Positions 8,309 through 15,098 of a DNA stretch of 22,547 nt are shown here, piece by piece (the first letter of the stretch is position 1; every line of letters starts with the position of its first letter). Source of the DNA: Porticoccaceae bacterium. Lineage in GTDB: Bacteria; Pseudomonadota; Gammaproteobacteria; Pseudomonadales; Porticoccaceae. Both the position numbers and the translations under genes were made by a program. The notes beneath the pieces are model-generated. The model ran no database searches, had not been told where the DNA came from, and saw only the letters and a program-made list of their open reading frames with translations. The stretch covers positions 1 through 22,547 of the forward strand of contig JAPKCN010000004.1 of the NCBI GenBank assembly GCA_028822945.1, given 5' to 3'.

Positions 8309-8992
8309 ATGTTGAGCCACATGGGTAAGTTGGAAAAGCCACTAAAAAATGGTGTCAGAAAAGGTTTGGGGTGGCAAGCGGAAAAAAGCACTCTAATGCA
8401 AGTCGCGATCTTAGAGTCGGCGATTGATTGCTTTATCGATCTCGGCTACGCGAACACCACAACTGCCAAAATTGCCGAGTACGCACAAGTCTCTCGCGGC
8501 GCTATGATGCACCACTTTCCCTCACGTTTGCGGGTCTTGCAGGCGGCTATTGAATACCTGCATAAAAAGCGCCTCGAAGAATACGATACGCTGATGGCGA
8601 ACATCGATGCTCCAGACCGTGCTCTCAGTCGCGCGGTATTTTATGAGTCGGTGCAGATGGCTTGGCGATATGCCAATTTACCGTCATTTACAGCTTATCA
8701 GGAAATTTTAGCGGCATCTCGAACCGACCGAGAACTGGCGGAGTTTATGGCGCCAGTTGAGAGAGATTTTGAAAATCAGTATCGAGAGCACGCCAAATCG
8801 ATGTTTCCCCACTGGTCAGATCTCGGTCAGTATCTCGATCTTGCCATCGATGTGGTCGTATTTACTACTCAAGGAATGGCCCTCAGCCACATGGTACAAA
8901 ATAAGGAGGCCCGTGTAGATAAAATGCTCGAATTTATTACCGACCAGTTGCAATTGATCTACAGTTCGGCGGTCGAGGGCAGGGTAGAGTAA
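8309..8992 (+). CDS. TetR/AcrR-family transcriptional regulator
   Basis: A 227-residue regulator with a lysine/arginine-rich N-terminal tail and a TetR helix-turn-helix at about residues 50-73 (TTTAKIAEYAQVSRGAMMHHF). The C-terminal ligand-binding domain shows no motif that names an effector. It is divergent from the acyloin-dehydrogenase operon, the classic layout for a local repressor. Start: ATG at 8309; another ATG at 8321 (MGKLEK) is equally plausible, as neither has a strong ribosome binding site. It probably represses its own gene and the operon through the pseudo-palindrome at 8194-8215, and perhaps the LuxR-type gene through the copy at 12150. The effector is presumably a pathway intermediate or its CoA ester. 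Confidence 0.9.
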   Translation: MLSHMGKLEKPLKNGVRKGLGWQAEKSTLMQVAILESAIDCFIDLGYANTTTAKIAEYAQVSRGAMMHHFPSRLRVLQAAIEYLHKKRLEEYDTLMANIDAPDRALSRAVFYESVQMAWRYANLPSFTAYQEILAASRTDRELAEFMAPVERDFENQYREHAKSMFPHWSDLGQYLDLAIDVVVFTTQGMALSHMVQNKEARVDKMLEFITDQLQLIYSSAVEGRVE

Positions 8993-9036
8993 GCCTCTAG
9001 TTGAGGCTCTCCCAGCGGATAATCGAGCGTTCGATT
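8992..9036. terminator. Two small hairpins between convergent genes
   Basis: Between the TetR gene and the facing Rieske-like gene are two stems: AGCCTC/GAGGCT (8992-9008, loop 5, overlapping the last base of the TetR stop) and AATCGA/TCGATT (9021-9036, loop 4), followed by an AT-rich stretch. No strict T-run follows either, so termination is plausible but not proven. Confidence 0.35.
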
Positions 9037-9117
9037 AAACTAATTTTATCTACTAGACTGTGCCGCAAAAGGGCGGCGAGCGCATACTGGGTTTCGGCTG
9101 CTAAAGTTTGCCCGAGA

Positions 9118-10263
9118 TTAAGCTACGCGGGTTTCATGGCTTTGGTTAGCAACATTCTCAACGCTCGCGTCGTGATCTAGGGGTGCCTTGCGGTCGGGGT
9201 CTATACCCATAGAGGTTAAAAAATTGCGATGCATGTTGATCAGCGCTGGTTCATTTTTTCCAAAGGTAGAAAACTTTTTGCGTTTCGCATTCAAGCTTTT
9301 TTGGACATTGCCACTCACCCAGTAATCTTCTTTGTCGACTACAAAAACAATAAATTCAAAGTTCTCTTTCGGAGTCGTGCCGGACCAGCCAATGCGGTCT
9401 AGATCACCGCGCCAGTAAGAACGGTAGCGAGTGATATGCTCGCCCACTTTTTTGCCTGGATAAAGAGCAAAAAACTCAACGCCACTGGGCGAAACCAGCA
9501 AACTAACATTCGGGAATAAAAAGTGCACCAGCTGAAAGTGCGTTTGAATATCCATCCCCCAGTCGGCGTCATCGGTGCCGCGAAGGTCCAGTATGGGCTT
9601 GTTTGGGAATGTCAGTCGGTGGTGCCGCTGTGTCGGTCCAAATCGCTTGTATTGGGCGATATTTCCAAGCGAGAAGTCGCCAACGGAGTCGCGGTGTAAA
9701 ATGTCAAAATGGTAGCCTTCACAAAATGTGTCTAGCGCCAGCTTCCAATTACTCTTCATATCCCAAACATGCTCACCAATAAAGTGAAGATCGTCGAGGT
9801 TCCAGGCCTCAAACCAGGGTTTCAAATCGCCAATATGCTCGTCGATGCTGAGCTCAGCGGTTGGGTCGAGGCTAATGTAGAGCATTCCATACTTTTCGTC
9901 ACATGGCAGCTCTACCACTTGCGCACCGCAGTGGCTCAGATCACCGGCTAGCGCTTCGGCTGCGGCTTTATCAATGTGCTGTAAGGCGCGTGCATGGCCT
10001 TCGCTATCGCGTATTAACTGTACTTCAATGTCTGCCATATCGGCAAACGTCATCACATCGCCCGGCTCGCGAAGCTCACAACTAAAACCCACCAAGAGTG
10101 GCAATTTTCCAAATAGCTCAGTTTTTTCTTTTTCGAATAGCTGCTCGTCGGTGTAGGTCCAAGTCGGATGCTGGTAGGGCTTCTCCGCACTATCGGTGAC
10201 GCCGCGCTCGTGCATATCGAGCATGTAGTGAGTAATTTTTTTCAGTTCTTCGAGTTCGTTCAT
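9118..10263 (-). CDS. Rieske-oxygenase paralogue lacking the Rieske cluster
   Basis: A 381-residue relative of Rieske oxygenase alpha subunits. The mononuclear-iron half is intact: E182 at the bridging position, H185-x4-H190 (CEGYHFDILH) and a likely third ligand D313 in DKEDYWVSGNVQ. The Rieske CxH...CxxH motif is absent. Compared with its upstream neighbour (10439-11605), about 37 residues holding all four ligands are replaced by QHID (residues 95-98), while both sides align without gaps (EGHARAL before, KAAAEALAGD...LPCDEKYG after). The reading frame is open and the rest well preserved, so this looks like a functional, specialised protein. AGAGGAA precedes the ATG. It must receive electrons from another Rieske protein; the tandem paralogue is the obvious donor. 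Caffeine N-demethylase NdmC is a known oxygenase lacking its own Rieske centre. Confidence 0.88.
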   Translation of the reverse strand: MNELEELKKITHYMLDMHERGVTDSAEKPYQHPTWTYTDEQLFEKEKTELFGKLPLLVGFSCELREPGDVMTFADMADIEVQLIRDSEGHARALQHIDKAAAEALAGDLSHCGAQVVELPCDEKYGMLYISLDPTAELSIDEHIGDLKPWFEAWNLDDLHFIGEHVWDMKSNWKLALDTFCEGYHFDILHRDSVGDFSLGNIAQYKRFGPTQRHHRLTFPNKPILDLRGTDDADWGMDIQTHFQLVHFLFPNVSLLVSPSGVEFFALYPGKKVGEHITRYRSYWRGDLDRIGWSGTTPKENFEFIVFVVDKEDYWVSGNVQKSLNAKRKKFSTFGKNEPALINMHRNFLTSMGIDPDRKAPLDHDASVENVANQSHETRVA

Positions 10264-10438
10264 GCGCTGATTCCTCTGTTGACGGAATTTAGTGCCGCTA
10301 GTCCGGGCGGTTGGTTTAATTTGGCCATAATTCTTTTCTTCACGCTTCTATTTTTAACTATGTAGGACGCCTCTTTAACCGGAGTTGTCGCTCATCCGAT
10401 GTGGCAGGATATCCCTCTACTACCGCATATGTCGAGCG

Positions 10439-11605
10439 TTAGTTGGGGCGAGCCGGGCTGTCAGGGTCGATGCCGACAGCCACTAGACAGCTGCGTTGCA
10501 TATTCATTACCGCAGATGGAGTTTGATCGGTATCGTCTCGCGCGCTGTGTTCATGACCATCCGCCAGTGGTTGATTATTCTCCTCAATTAAATCTCGCAT
10601 TGTTTCAAAGTGCGTCTGAGCCTGCTCACTGCTAGCGATAGTTTTGGTATCCGTTCTGCGGTATGCGCGATACCGGGTAGAATGCCGCCCCGGTTCTTCA
10701 CCTGGGTAGAGCACAAATAGCTCAACCGCCGTCTGTGAAATTAACAGGCTGATGTTAGGAAATAAAAAGTGCACGCGCTGAACGCTGTGCAGTTGCTTTG
10801 CGATCCATGTCCCGGGGTCACTATCGCGCAGTTCGAGTAGTGCATTGTTGGCAAAGGTTAGCCGATGATGTTGTTGGTCGGGGCCGAAGCGTTCGTCGTC
10901 GGCAACGGTCTCCAGCACTCGGTCGGTATTTGTTGTGTTCGCTGAAGCCATGCCCCGATAATCTTTAAACAGGGTGTCAAGTGCATGTTTCCAGTTACCC
11001 TTGGCTTGCCATTGATACTGGTCAATAAAGTCCATTTGCATAAGATCCCACATCTCGAACCAAGGAGCGAGGTCGCCGAGATGCTGGTCTATGTCTAGTT
11101 CTGCGTCGGCGTCTAGGCTAATAAAGAGCAAGCCGTATTTCTCCGCACATGGCAACGTTTGCAAGTCGTAATCACATTTATCAACTTCGCCAAAGCTATC
11201 TTCTTTAAAGATTTTTTTGAGTTTGCCGTCGAGACCAAAATTCCATGCATGATAGGGACAGCTGATGCTGCGCGCGTTGCCATTGCCCTCTTTTAACCGC
11301 GCTGCGCGGTGGGAACATATATTTAGCATTGCATTGGCGTTACCCTGTTTGTCGCGGGTAATAAGGACTGGAACTTGTAGGTCATCAAATGTGAAAAAGT
11401 CGCCGGGCTTGGGAATGTCGCAACTGAATCCTACCAGAAGCGGACGACGGCCAAACAGCTCGCTTTTTTCTAAGTCAAACAGGTTTTTGTCGGCGTACGC
11501 CCACCGAGGCGGGCGGGTCGGGACCGCACCTACTGCGAAATTGTCACGGCTGCGTAATTGGAGTGTCTGCTGGGTTATTGTTTTTAGCTCTTCGAGTTCG
11601 TTCAC
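10439..11605 (-). CDS. Rieske-oxygenase paralogue lacking the catalytic iron site
   Basis: A 388-residue tandem paralogue of the gene at 9118-10263, sharing NELEELK, LFGRRPLLVGFSC, LPCxEKYG, RFGPxQxHHRLTF and GIDPD. Here the Rieske centre is complete: C97-x-H99 and C116-x2-H119 (NICSHRA ... CPYHAWNFG). The iron site is destroyed by substitution: in a gap-free 39-residue alignment from NWK to RFGP, the bridging Glu is Lys214 and the two His are Arg217 and Ala222; the third ligand Asp aligns with Asn344. The GTG at 11605 is chosen because GGGGGA lies 9 nt upstream and VNELEEL matches the paralogue's MNELEEL; a TTG at 11611 adds two residues. It cannot activate O2 alone. Likely role: Rieske-bearing, electron-donating or scaffold subunit for its paralogue. 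First gene of this pair. Confidence 0.88.
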   Translation of the reverse strand: MNELEELKTITQQTLQLRSRDNFAVGAVPTRPPRWAYADKNLFDLEKSELFGRRPLLVGFSCDIPKPGDFFTFDDLQVPVLITRDKQGNANAMLNICSHRAARLKEGNGNARSISCPYHAWNFGLDGKLKKIFKEDSFGEVDKCDYDLQTLPCAEKYGLLFISLDADAELDIDQHLGDLAPWFEMWDLMQMDFIDQYQWQAKGNWKHALDTLFKDYRGMASANTTNTDRVLETVADDERFGPDQQHHRLTFANNALLELRDSDPGTWIAKQLHSVQRVHFLFPNISLLISQTAVELFVLYPGEEPGRHSTRYRAYRRTDTKTIASSEQAQTHFETMRDLIEENNQPLADGHEHSARDDTDQTPSAVMNMQRSCLVAVGIDPDSPARPN

Positions 11606-11689
11606 CGTCAATATTCCCCCACGTTTTTTAGCGACTTATGTACCTATGCTTCCAATTTTCATTATGTTTGATTTGCGGTCTTGCGAGTA

Positions 11690-11735
11690 ACCTCCACTAT
11701 TTTGGAGGTGTGCAGCGATGCATATTAATAGCATC
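11690..11735. promoter_or_regulatory. Divergent control region with two inverted repeats
   Basis: Between the divergent Rieske-like gene (starts 11605) and the ABM-fold gene (starts 11832) lie a 7-bp stem ACCTCCA/TGGAGGT (11690-11709, loop 6) and an inverted repeat GATGC-N9-GCATC (11717-11735). The region to about 11800 is AT-rich. Both repeats are candidate operator sites for this divergent promoter; I do not see a high-quality -35/-10 pair in either direction. Confidence 0.35.
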
Positions 11736-11831
11736 CTACATTTTTAATTATATTGATATAACTGTGATCGTGGGGATTTATTTAGGTCTACGCAATAGTA
11801 ATTTCTAGGACATGTAAATAAGGAGTTATGT

Positions 11832-12134
11832 ATGACGACAGTGGTATCGGCACGCATTCAATTGCACAGCGATTCGTGGCAAGCCTATCTGACAGCGGCG
11901 CGTGTTATTGTGCCGCTGACACGCGAGGAAAAGGGTTGCATTCACTACGGATTTTCGATCGATTTGATTGAAGATTGTGTGGTTTGGATCAGCGAAGAGT
12001 GGGAGTCGGAGGACGATTTGATGGCGCATCTCCAAAGCCCCCATGTTAGTGCGTTTATAGCCTTGGCCGAGGAGATGCAGATCCTCGATGCAGATATTAA
12101 AAAGTATACGGTGTCGGAGGTTGGGGGCTTTTAA
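11832..12134 (+). CDS. Antibiotic biosynthesis monooxygenase (ABM) family protein
   Basis: A 100-residue ferredoxin-like dimeric alpha/beta-barrel protein of the ABM/YgiN type. Recognisable features are the N-terminal strand, the EKGCIHYGFSIDL segment, the central EEWESEDDLMAHLQSPHVSAF stretch and the C-terminal strand. Members include cofactor-free quinol monooxygenases and proteins of uncertain role. AGGAG lies 6 nt before the ATG. It is divergent from the Rieske-like pair and followed 84 nt later by the LuxR-type regulator, so it may oxidise a quinol or phenol made nearby. No substrate can be assigned. Confidence 0.82.
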   Translation: MTTVVSARIQLHSDSWQAYLTAARVIVPLTREEKGCIHYGFSIDLIEDCVVWISEEWESEDDLMAHLQSPHVSAFIALAEEMQILDADIKKYTVSEVGGF

Positions 12135-12142
12135 AGCGCCAG

Positions 12143-12178
12143 GATAAATAAAAAACACTCTTGTATGTTTTATTTATC
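12143..12178. promoter_or_regulatory. Long inverted repeat with second TetR-type operator copy
   Basis: Arms GATAAATAAAAAACA (12143-12157) and TGTTTTATTTATC (12166-12178) pair except for a two-A bulge. The core at 12150-12171 is 20/22 identical to the operator at 8194-8215. It lies just after the ABM gene and 41 nt before the LuxR-type start. It could serve as a terminator for the first, an operator for the second, or both; the shared core favours an operator. Confidence 0.5.
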
Positions 12179-12215
12179 TCGGATAAGCTAAATTTTAAAG
12201 TCTAGCGACGGCGAA

Positions 12216-12227
12216 CGTATGCATACG
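12216..12227. promoter_or_regulatory. 12-bp perfect palindrome over the LuxR start codon
   Basis: CGTATGCATACG is a perfect palindrome that includes the ATG of the LuxR-type gene. It might be an autoregulatory site, but a palindrome this short is expected a few times by chance in a window of this size. Confidence 0.2.
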
Positions 12228-12980
12228 ATAAAGTTACATTCCGCTATTACTCAAGACGATATACAGAACGCGAAAAGCCTAGAGGAAGCCGCGCAAGTGC
12301 TCTCGACCGAGGGTCGAGGCCTAGGCTGGGATCTTGTCGCGTTTCACAAAGACATCAAAGCCAACGAGTTGCCGCGTAACCAAGTTGGTGATTTTGTTGC
12401 CTCATCCATGGGTTGGTCGCGCGAGTGCCTCACGACTTGGGCAAGGTCCGAAATGGCAGCGGTATGCCCCGTCGCGATGCGCTGCTCGGTCACCGATACG
12501 CCTTTTGTCTGGTACCCAGATCCGGACCGCGGAGTGTGGCGAGATCAAGCCCTAAATGGCCGTAGTGTCGAGGCGCTTAACCTTTATGGCAACTATATAG
12601 CGGCGGCCGTCACGGTGCCAGTGAGGCGTCGGTCGGGGCATGGTTATGTCTCCTGGTGCACCTTTGACAACGCGCGCCTTGCGGAACTCTGCGAAAAACA
12701 CTATGCCAGCATGTTTTTAACCTCACACATCTTTATGCAGCAGATCGACAGTATAGAAGTGGCACATTATCGCGGCCTACAGTGCTTTTTAACGGCCCGC
12801 GAAGAGGAGTGTTTGACATGGGCTGCTCGAGGCAAGACCGCTGAAGAGATTGGTATTATTCTGCGCCGATCACGCGAGACAGCGCGCTTTCATCTGCGCA
12901 ATGCGGCAGCCAAGTTAGAGGCCACCAACCGCACCCATGCAGTTGCAAGAGCTTGTGGAATGGGATTAATTTCGGTCTGA
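12219..12980 (+). CDS. LuxR-type regulator (solo) with altered ligand pocket
   Basis: A 253-residue protein with an N-terminal domain of the autoinducer-binding type (about residues 20-165) and a C-terminal LuxR helix-turn-helix at about 185-247 (LTAREEECLTWAARGKTAEE ... HLRNAAAKLEATNRTHAV). The ATG at 12219 has only a weak GGCGAA upstream. Aligning AVCPVAMRC...PFVW to acyl-homoserine-lactone sensors keeps the Pro71 and Trp85 equivalents (P84, W98). It replaces Trp57, Tyr61 and the nearly invariant amide-binding Asp70 by C70, W74 and C83. No luxI-type synthase is in the window. It is therefore probably a solo regulator sensing something other than an AHL, perhaps a pathway compound. Its gene is probably under the operator-like repeat at 12143-12178. 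Confidence 0.87.
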   Translation: MHTIKLHSAITQDDIQNAKSLEEAAQVLSTEGRGLGWDLVAFHKDIKANELPRNQVGDFVASSMGWSRECLTTWARSEMAAVCPVAMRCSVTDTPFVWYPDPDRGVWRDQALNGRSVEALNLYGNYIAAAVTVPVRRRSGHGYVSWCTFDNARLAELCEKHYASMFLTSHIFMQQIDSIEVAHYRGLQCFLTAREEECLTWAARGKTAEEIGIILRRSRETARFHLRNAAAKLEATNRTHAVARACGMGLISV

Positions 12981-13082
12981 TAGAATCTGTTACTGCACTA
13001 CCATAAAGCTGCGTAATGCGGGCCAAGACGAACACCAACCTGTGCATCAACTATCATTAATCGAGATTGGCCGACCATCTGA

Positions 13083-14099
13083 TTAGCCCAATAGTTCAAC
13101 CATACACTTGCCTAGATTTTTGCCTGCCATCATGTCACTAAACGCTTGTGGGGTAGTTTCAATGCCTTTATAGACACTCACATGTGAGCGCAATGTGCCG
13201 GCTTTAATCATTGCCGCCATATCGATGAGTGCATCGGCGTACTGGTGCTGATAGTCGGAGAACATAAAGCCTTCGGCGCGAGCCCTGTGGGTAATTAGTG
13301 GCCACGTGTTGTAGACCGGTTATATGCTGTCACTTTCGTACTGAGACATCGCGCCGCACAAAACGATACGCGCATTGTCATTAATGTTGTTTAGTGCTGC
13401 GTCGAGTTGCGCGCCACCGACGTTGTCAAAGAAAATATCTATGCCTTGTGGGCAGGCTTGAGCAATCTGTTCACTCAATGTTTGCGCCTCCTTATAGTTA
13501 ATACTGCCGTCGATATCTAAGCTGCTGTCCAACCATCGACACTTGTCCTGACTGCCAGTGATACCGATGACCCGACACCCAGCTGCCTTACCAAGCTGAC
13601 AAACGACGTTGCCGACGGCCCCTGCGGCGGTTGATACTAACAGCGTATCGCCTGCTTTGGGTTGACCTATATCGTTCAATCCAAAGTAGGCGGTTAACCC
13701 TGTGGTGCCTAGCGTGCCACCGTAATGATAGAGCTCGAGTTCGCTATCAACATTTAGAATCGAGCATAGATCACTACCATCAAGTAGGCTGAATTGTTCC
13801 CATGCCGTTCTCGCTAGCACGATCGACGAAACTGGGTAGGCGCTATTATCAGATTCGATGACTTCACCAATTACGATACTTTGTATTGGATCGCCAATTT
13901 GCATGCCGGGAAGGTAGCCATCCCCGGCATCTGCGTTCATCCACTGGCGGAAGCCCGAGTCCATCGATAGGTAGTGATTTCGCAGAATAAAATGTTTGCT
14001 TGCAAGCGTCGGCATCGGCGCCGTAATCTGGTCGAAATGGCTGGCCTGTACGGCGCCTTTTGGATGTTCCTTCAAGACTATTTTTTTGTTTGATTGCAC
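13083..14099 (-). pseudogene. MDR-family NADP-dependent oxidoreductase, nonsense-mutated
   Basis: About 337 codons of a zinc-independent medium-chain reductase (prostaglandin/enone reductase type), interrupted by one in-frame TAA at 13320-13322. The upstream part has the Rossmann motif VSTAAGAVGNVVCQLGKAAG and FFDNVGG. Downstream, the same frame continues PVYNTWPLITHRARAEGFMF and ends GKNLGKCMVELLG, aligning without gaps to the intact paralogue at 21382-22392; the stop falls on a proline of that copy. There is no frameshift. The GTG at 14099 is chosen because GGGAG lies 8 nt upstream and QSNKKIVLKEHPKG matches the paralogue's N-terminus; a longer GTG at 14159 is less likely. The truncated product would lose the last quarter of the protein. 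A sequencing error or recent inactivation is possible. Confidence 0.85.
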
Positions 14100-14178
14100 C
14101 CTGCGAGCTCCCTTTATATTTGTATCCCAAGTATGGCTCAGGGTATTCTGTGAAGACACCTATCGAGTCGGGTAGGGT

Positions 14179-14192
14179 GCCGCTGCAGCGGC
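14179..14192. promoter_or_regulatory. 14-bp perfect palindrome in a divergent intergenic region
   Basis: GCCGCTGCAGCGGC is a perfect palindrome between the MDR pseudogene and the divergent SDR operon, about 45 nt before the SDR start. Its position suits an operator. One such palindrome could arise by chance in a window of this length. Confidence 0.3.
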
Positions 14193-14237
14193 TAAACTCT
14201 ATACTTTTATGATTTCAATTTAACAAAGGAAGGCAAT

Positions 14238-15041
14238 ATGAAGTCTCTCAGAGGAAAAGTTGCGGTGATCACCGGAGCGGCCAGTGGGATTGGCGAGGCA
14301 CTTTGTGATTTACTATCGCGTGCTGGAGCACATGTGGTGGCCTGCGATATTAATGCTGCGGCTTTAGCCACAGCCGCAGACCATTGGAGAGATCGCGGCG
14401 TCGACATTTTACAGCGTCAAGTAGACGTGGTTGAGGCGATCCAGATGGAGCAATTGGCGGCTGACATTGAGAGCCGCTTCGGGCATGTCGATATGTTGTT
14501 CAATAACGCCGGTGTACTCGGTAGCGCGAGTTTGATGAGCGACTTGAGCGCGGCTGACTGGAGCCTATGTATGAACGTCAATGTTATGGGTGTGGTGCAT
14601 GGCGTTCAGGCATTTTTGCCAGGTATGCGCAGGTCTGTACAAAACGTACACATCGTCAATACGGCGTCGATTGCCGGGCTTATGCGGCAACCAAGAATGG
14701 CCCCATACTACGCCTCGAAAAGTGCTGTGTTGGCTATTAGTGAGGTTCTGGCACTGGAATGTGCAGACGACTCGGTACAAATACATGTTGTTTGCCCAGG
14801 TGCAGTGGCTACGCAGATAGGTACCGCGGCGCTCGACCGCGAGCAACAAGGCGATAGTGAAGATGCGCTAACGGCATTTTCCGCCTTATTGAGTGATACC
14901 GGTATGACGCCGGCTACCCTCGCAGGAAAAATCATCCAAAAAATGTTGGAGGGGGATCTATACATTATCACTCACCCCGAGCACAGTGATGAAATCGAAC
15001 AGCGATTAACGACGATGATCGAGGCACTGCCGCGCAGCTAA
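14238..15041 (+). CDS. Short-chain dehydrogenase/reductase (first of four)
   Basis: A 267-residue classical SDR. The cofactor motif TGAASGIG is at residues 12-19, and an aspartate ends strand 2 (VACDIN), indicating NAD(H). NNAG follows, then the active-site Asn (MNVNVMG) and the Ser/Tyr/Lys set in NTASIAGLMRQPRMAPYYASK. AAGGAAGG lies upstream of the ATG. First gene of a plus-strand operon SDR-SDR-SRPBCC. It should interconvert a secondary alcohol and a ketone; the C-terminal HPEHSDEIEQR tail gives no clue to the substrate. Divergent from the broken MDR gene, so once perhaps co-regulated with it. Confidence 0.93.
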   Translation: MKSLRGKVAVITGAASGIGEALCDLLSRAGAHVVACDINAAALATAADHWRDRGVDILQRQVDVVEAIQMEQLAADIESRFGHVDMLFNNAGVLGSASLMSDLSAADWSLCMNVNVMGVVHGVQAFLPGMRRSVQNVHIVNTASIAGLMRQPRMAPYYASKSAVLAISEVLALECADDSVQIHVVCPGAVATQIGTAALDREQQGDSEDALTAFSALLSDTGMTPATLAGKIIQKMLEGDLYIITHPEHSDEIEQRLTTMIEALPRS

Positions 15042-15072
15042 ATGCGCGGCTAAAGGTCCGCCGAATGGCGGA
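15030..15072 (+). repeat. Two consecutive GC-rich hairpins at an SDR-SDR junction
   Basis: CCGCGC/GCGCGG (15030-15049, loop 8, containing the stop codon of the first SDR) is followed by TCCGCC/GGCGGA (15057-15072, loop 4). No T-run follows, so a complete terminator is unlikely. They may stabilise or process the mRNA, or dampen expression of the second SDR. Confidence 0.4.
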
Positions 15073-15098
15073 GGGTTAGTTTATTTGGAGTGATACAG

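Noticed and set aside
9118..10263. The Rieske-less gene as a simple pseudogene
   Set aside because: There is no stop or frameshift, it has a good ribosome binding site, the iron ligands are kept, and a neighbour has exactly the missing half.
13021..13072. GGCCAA ... TTGGCC inverted repeat between the LuxR-type gene and the MDR pseudogene
   Set aside because: Six-base arms separated by a 40-nt loop are likely by chance.
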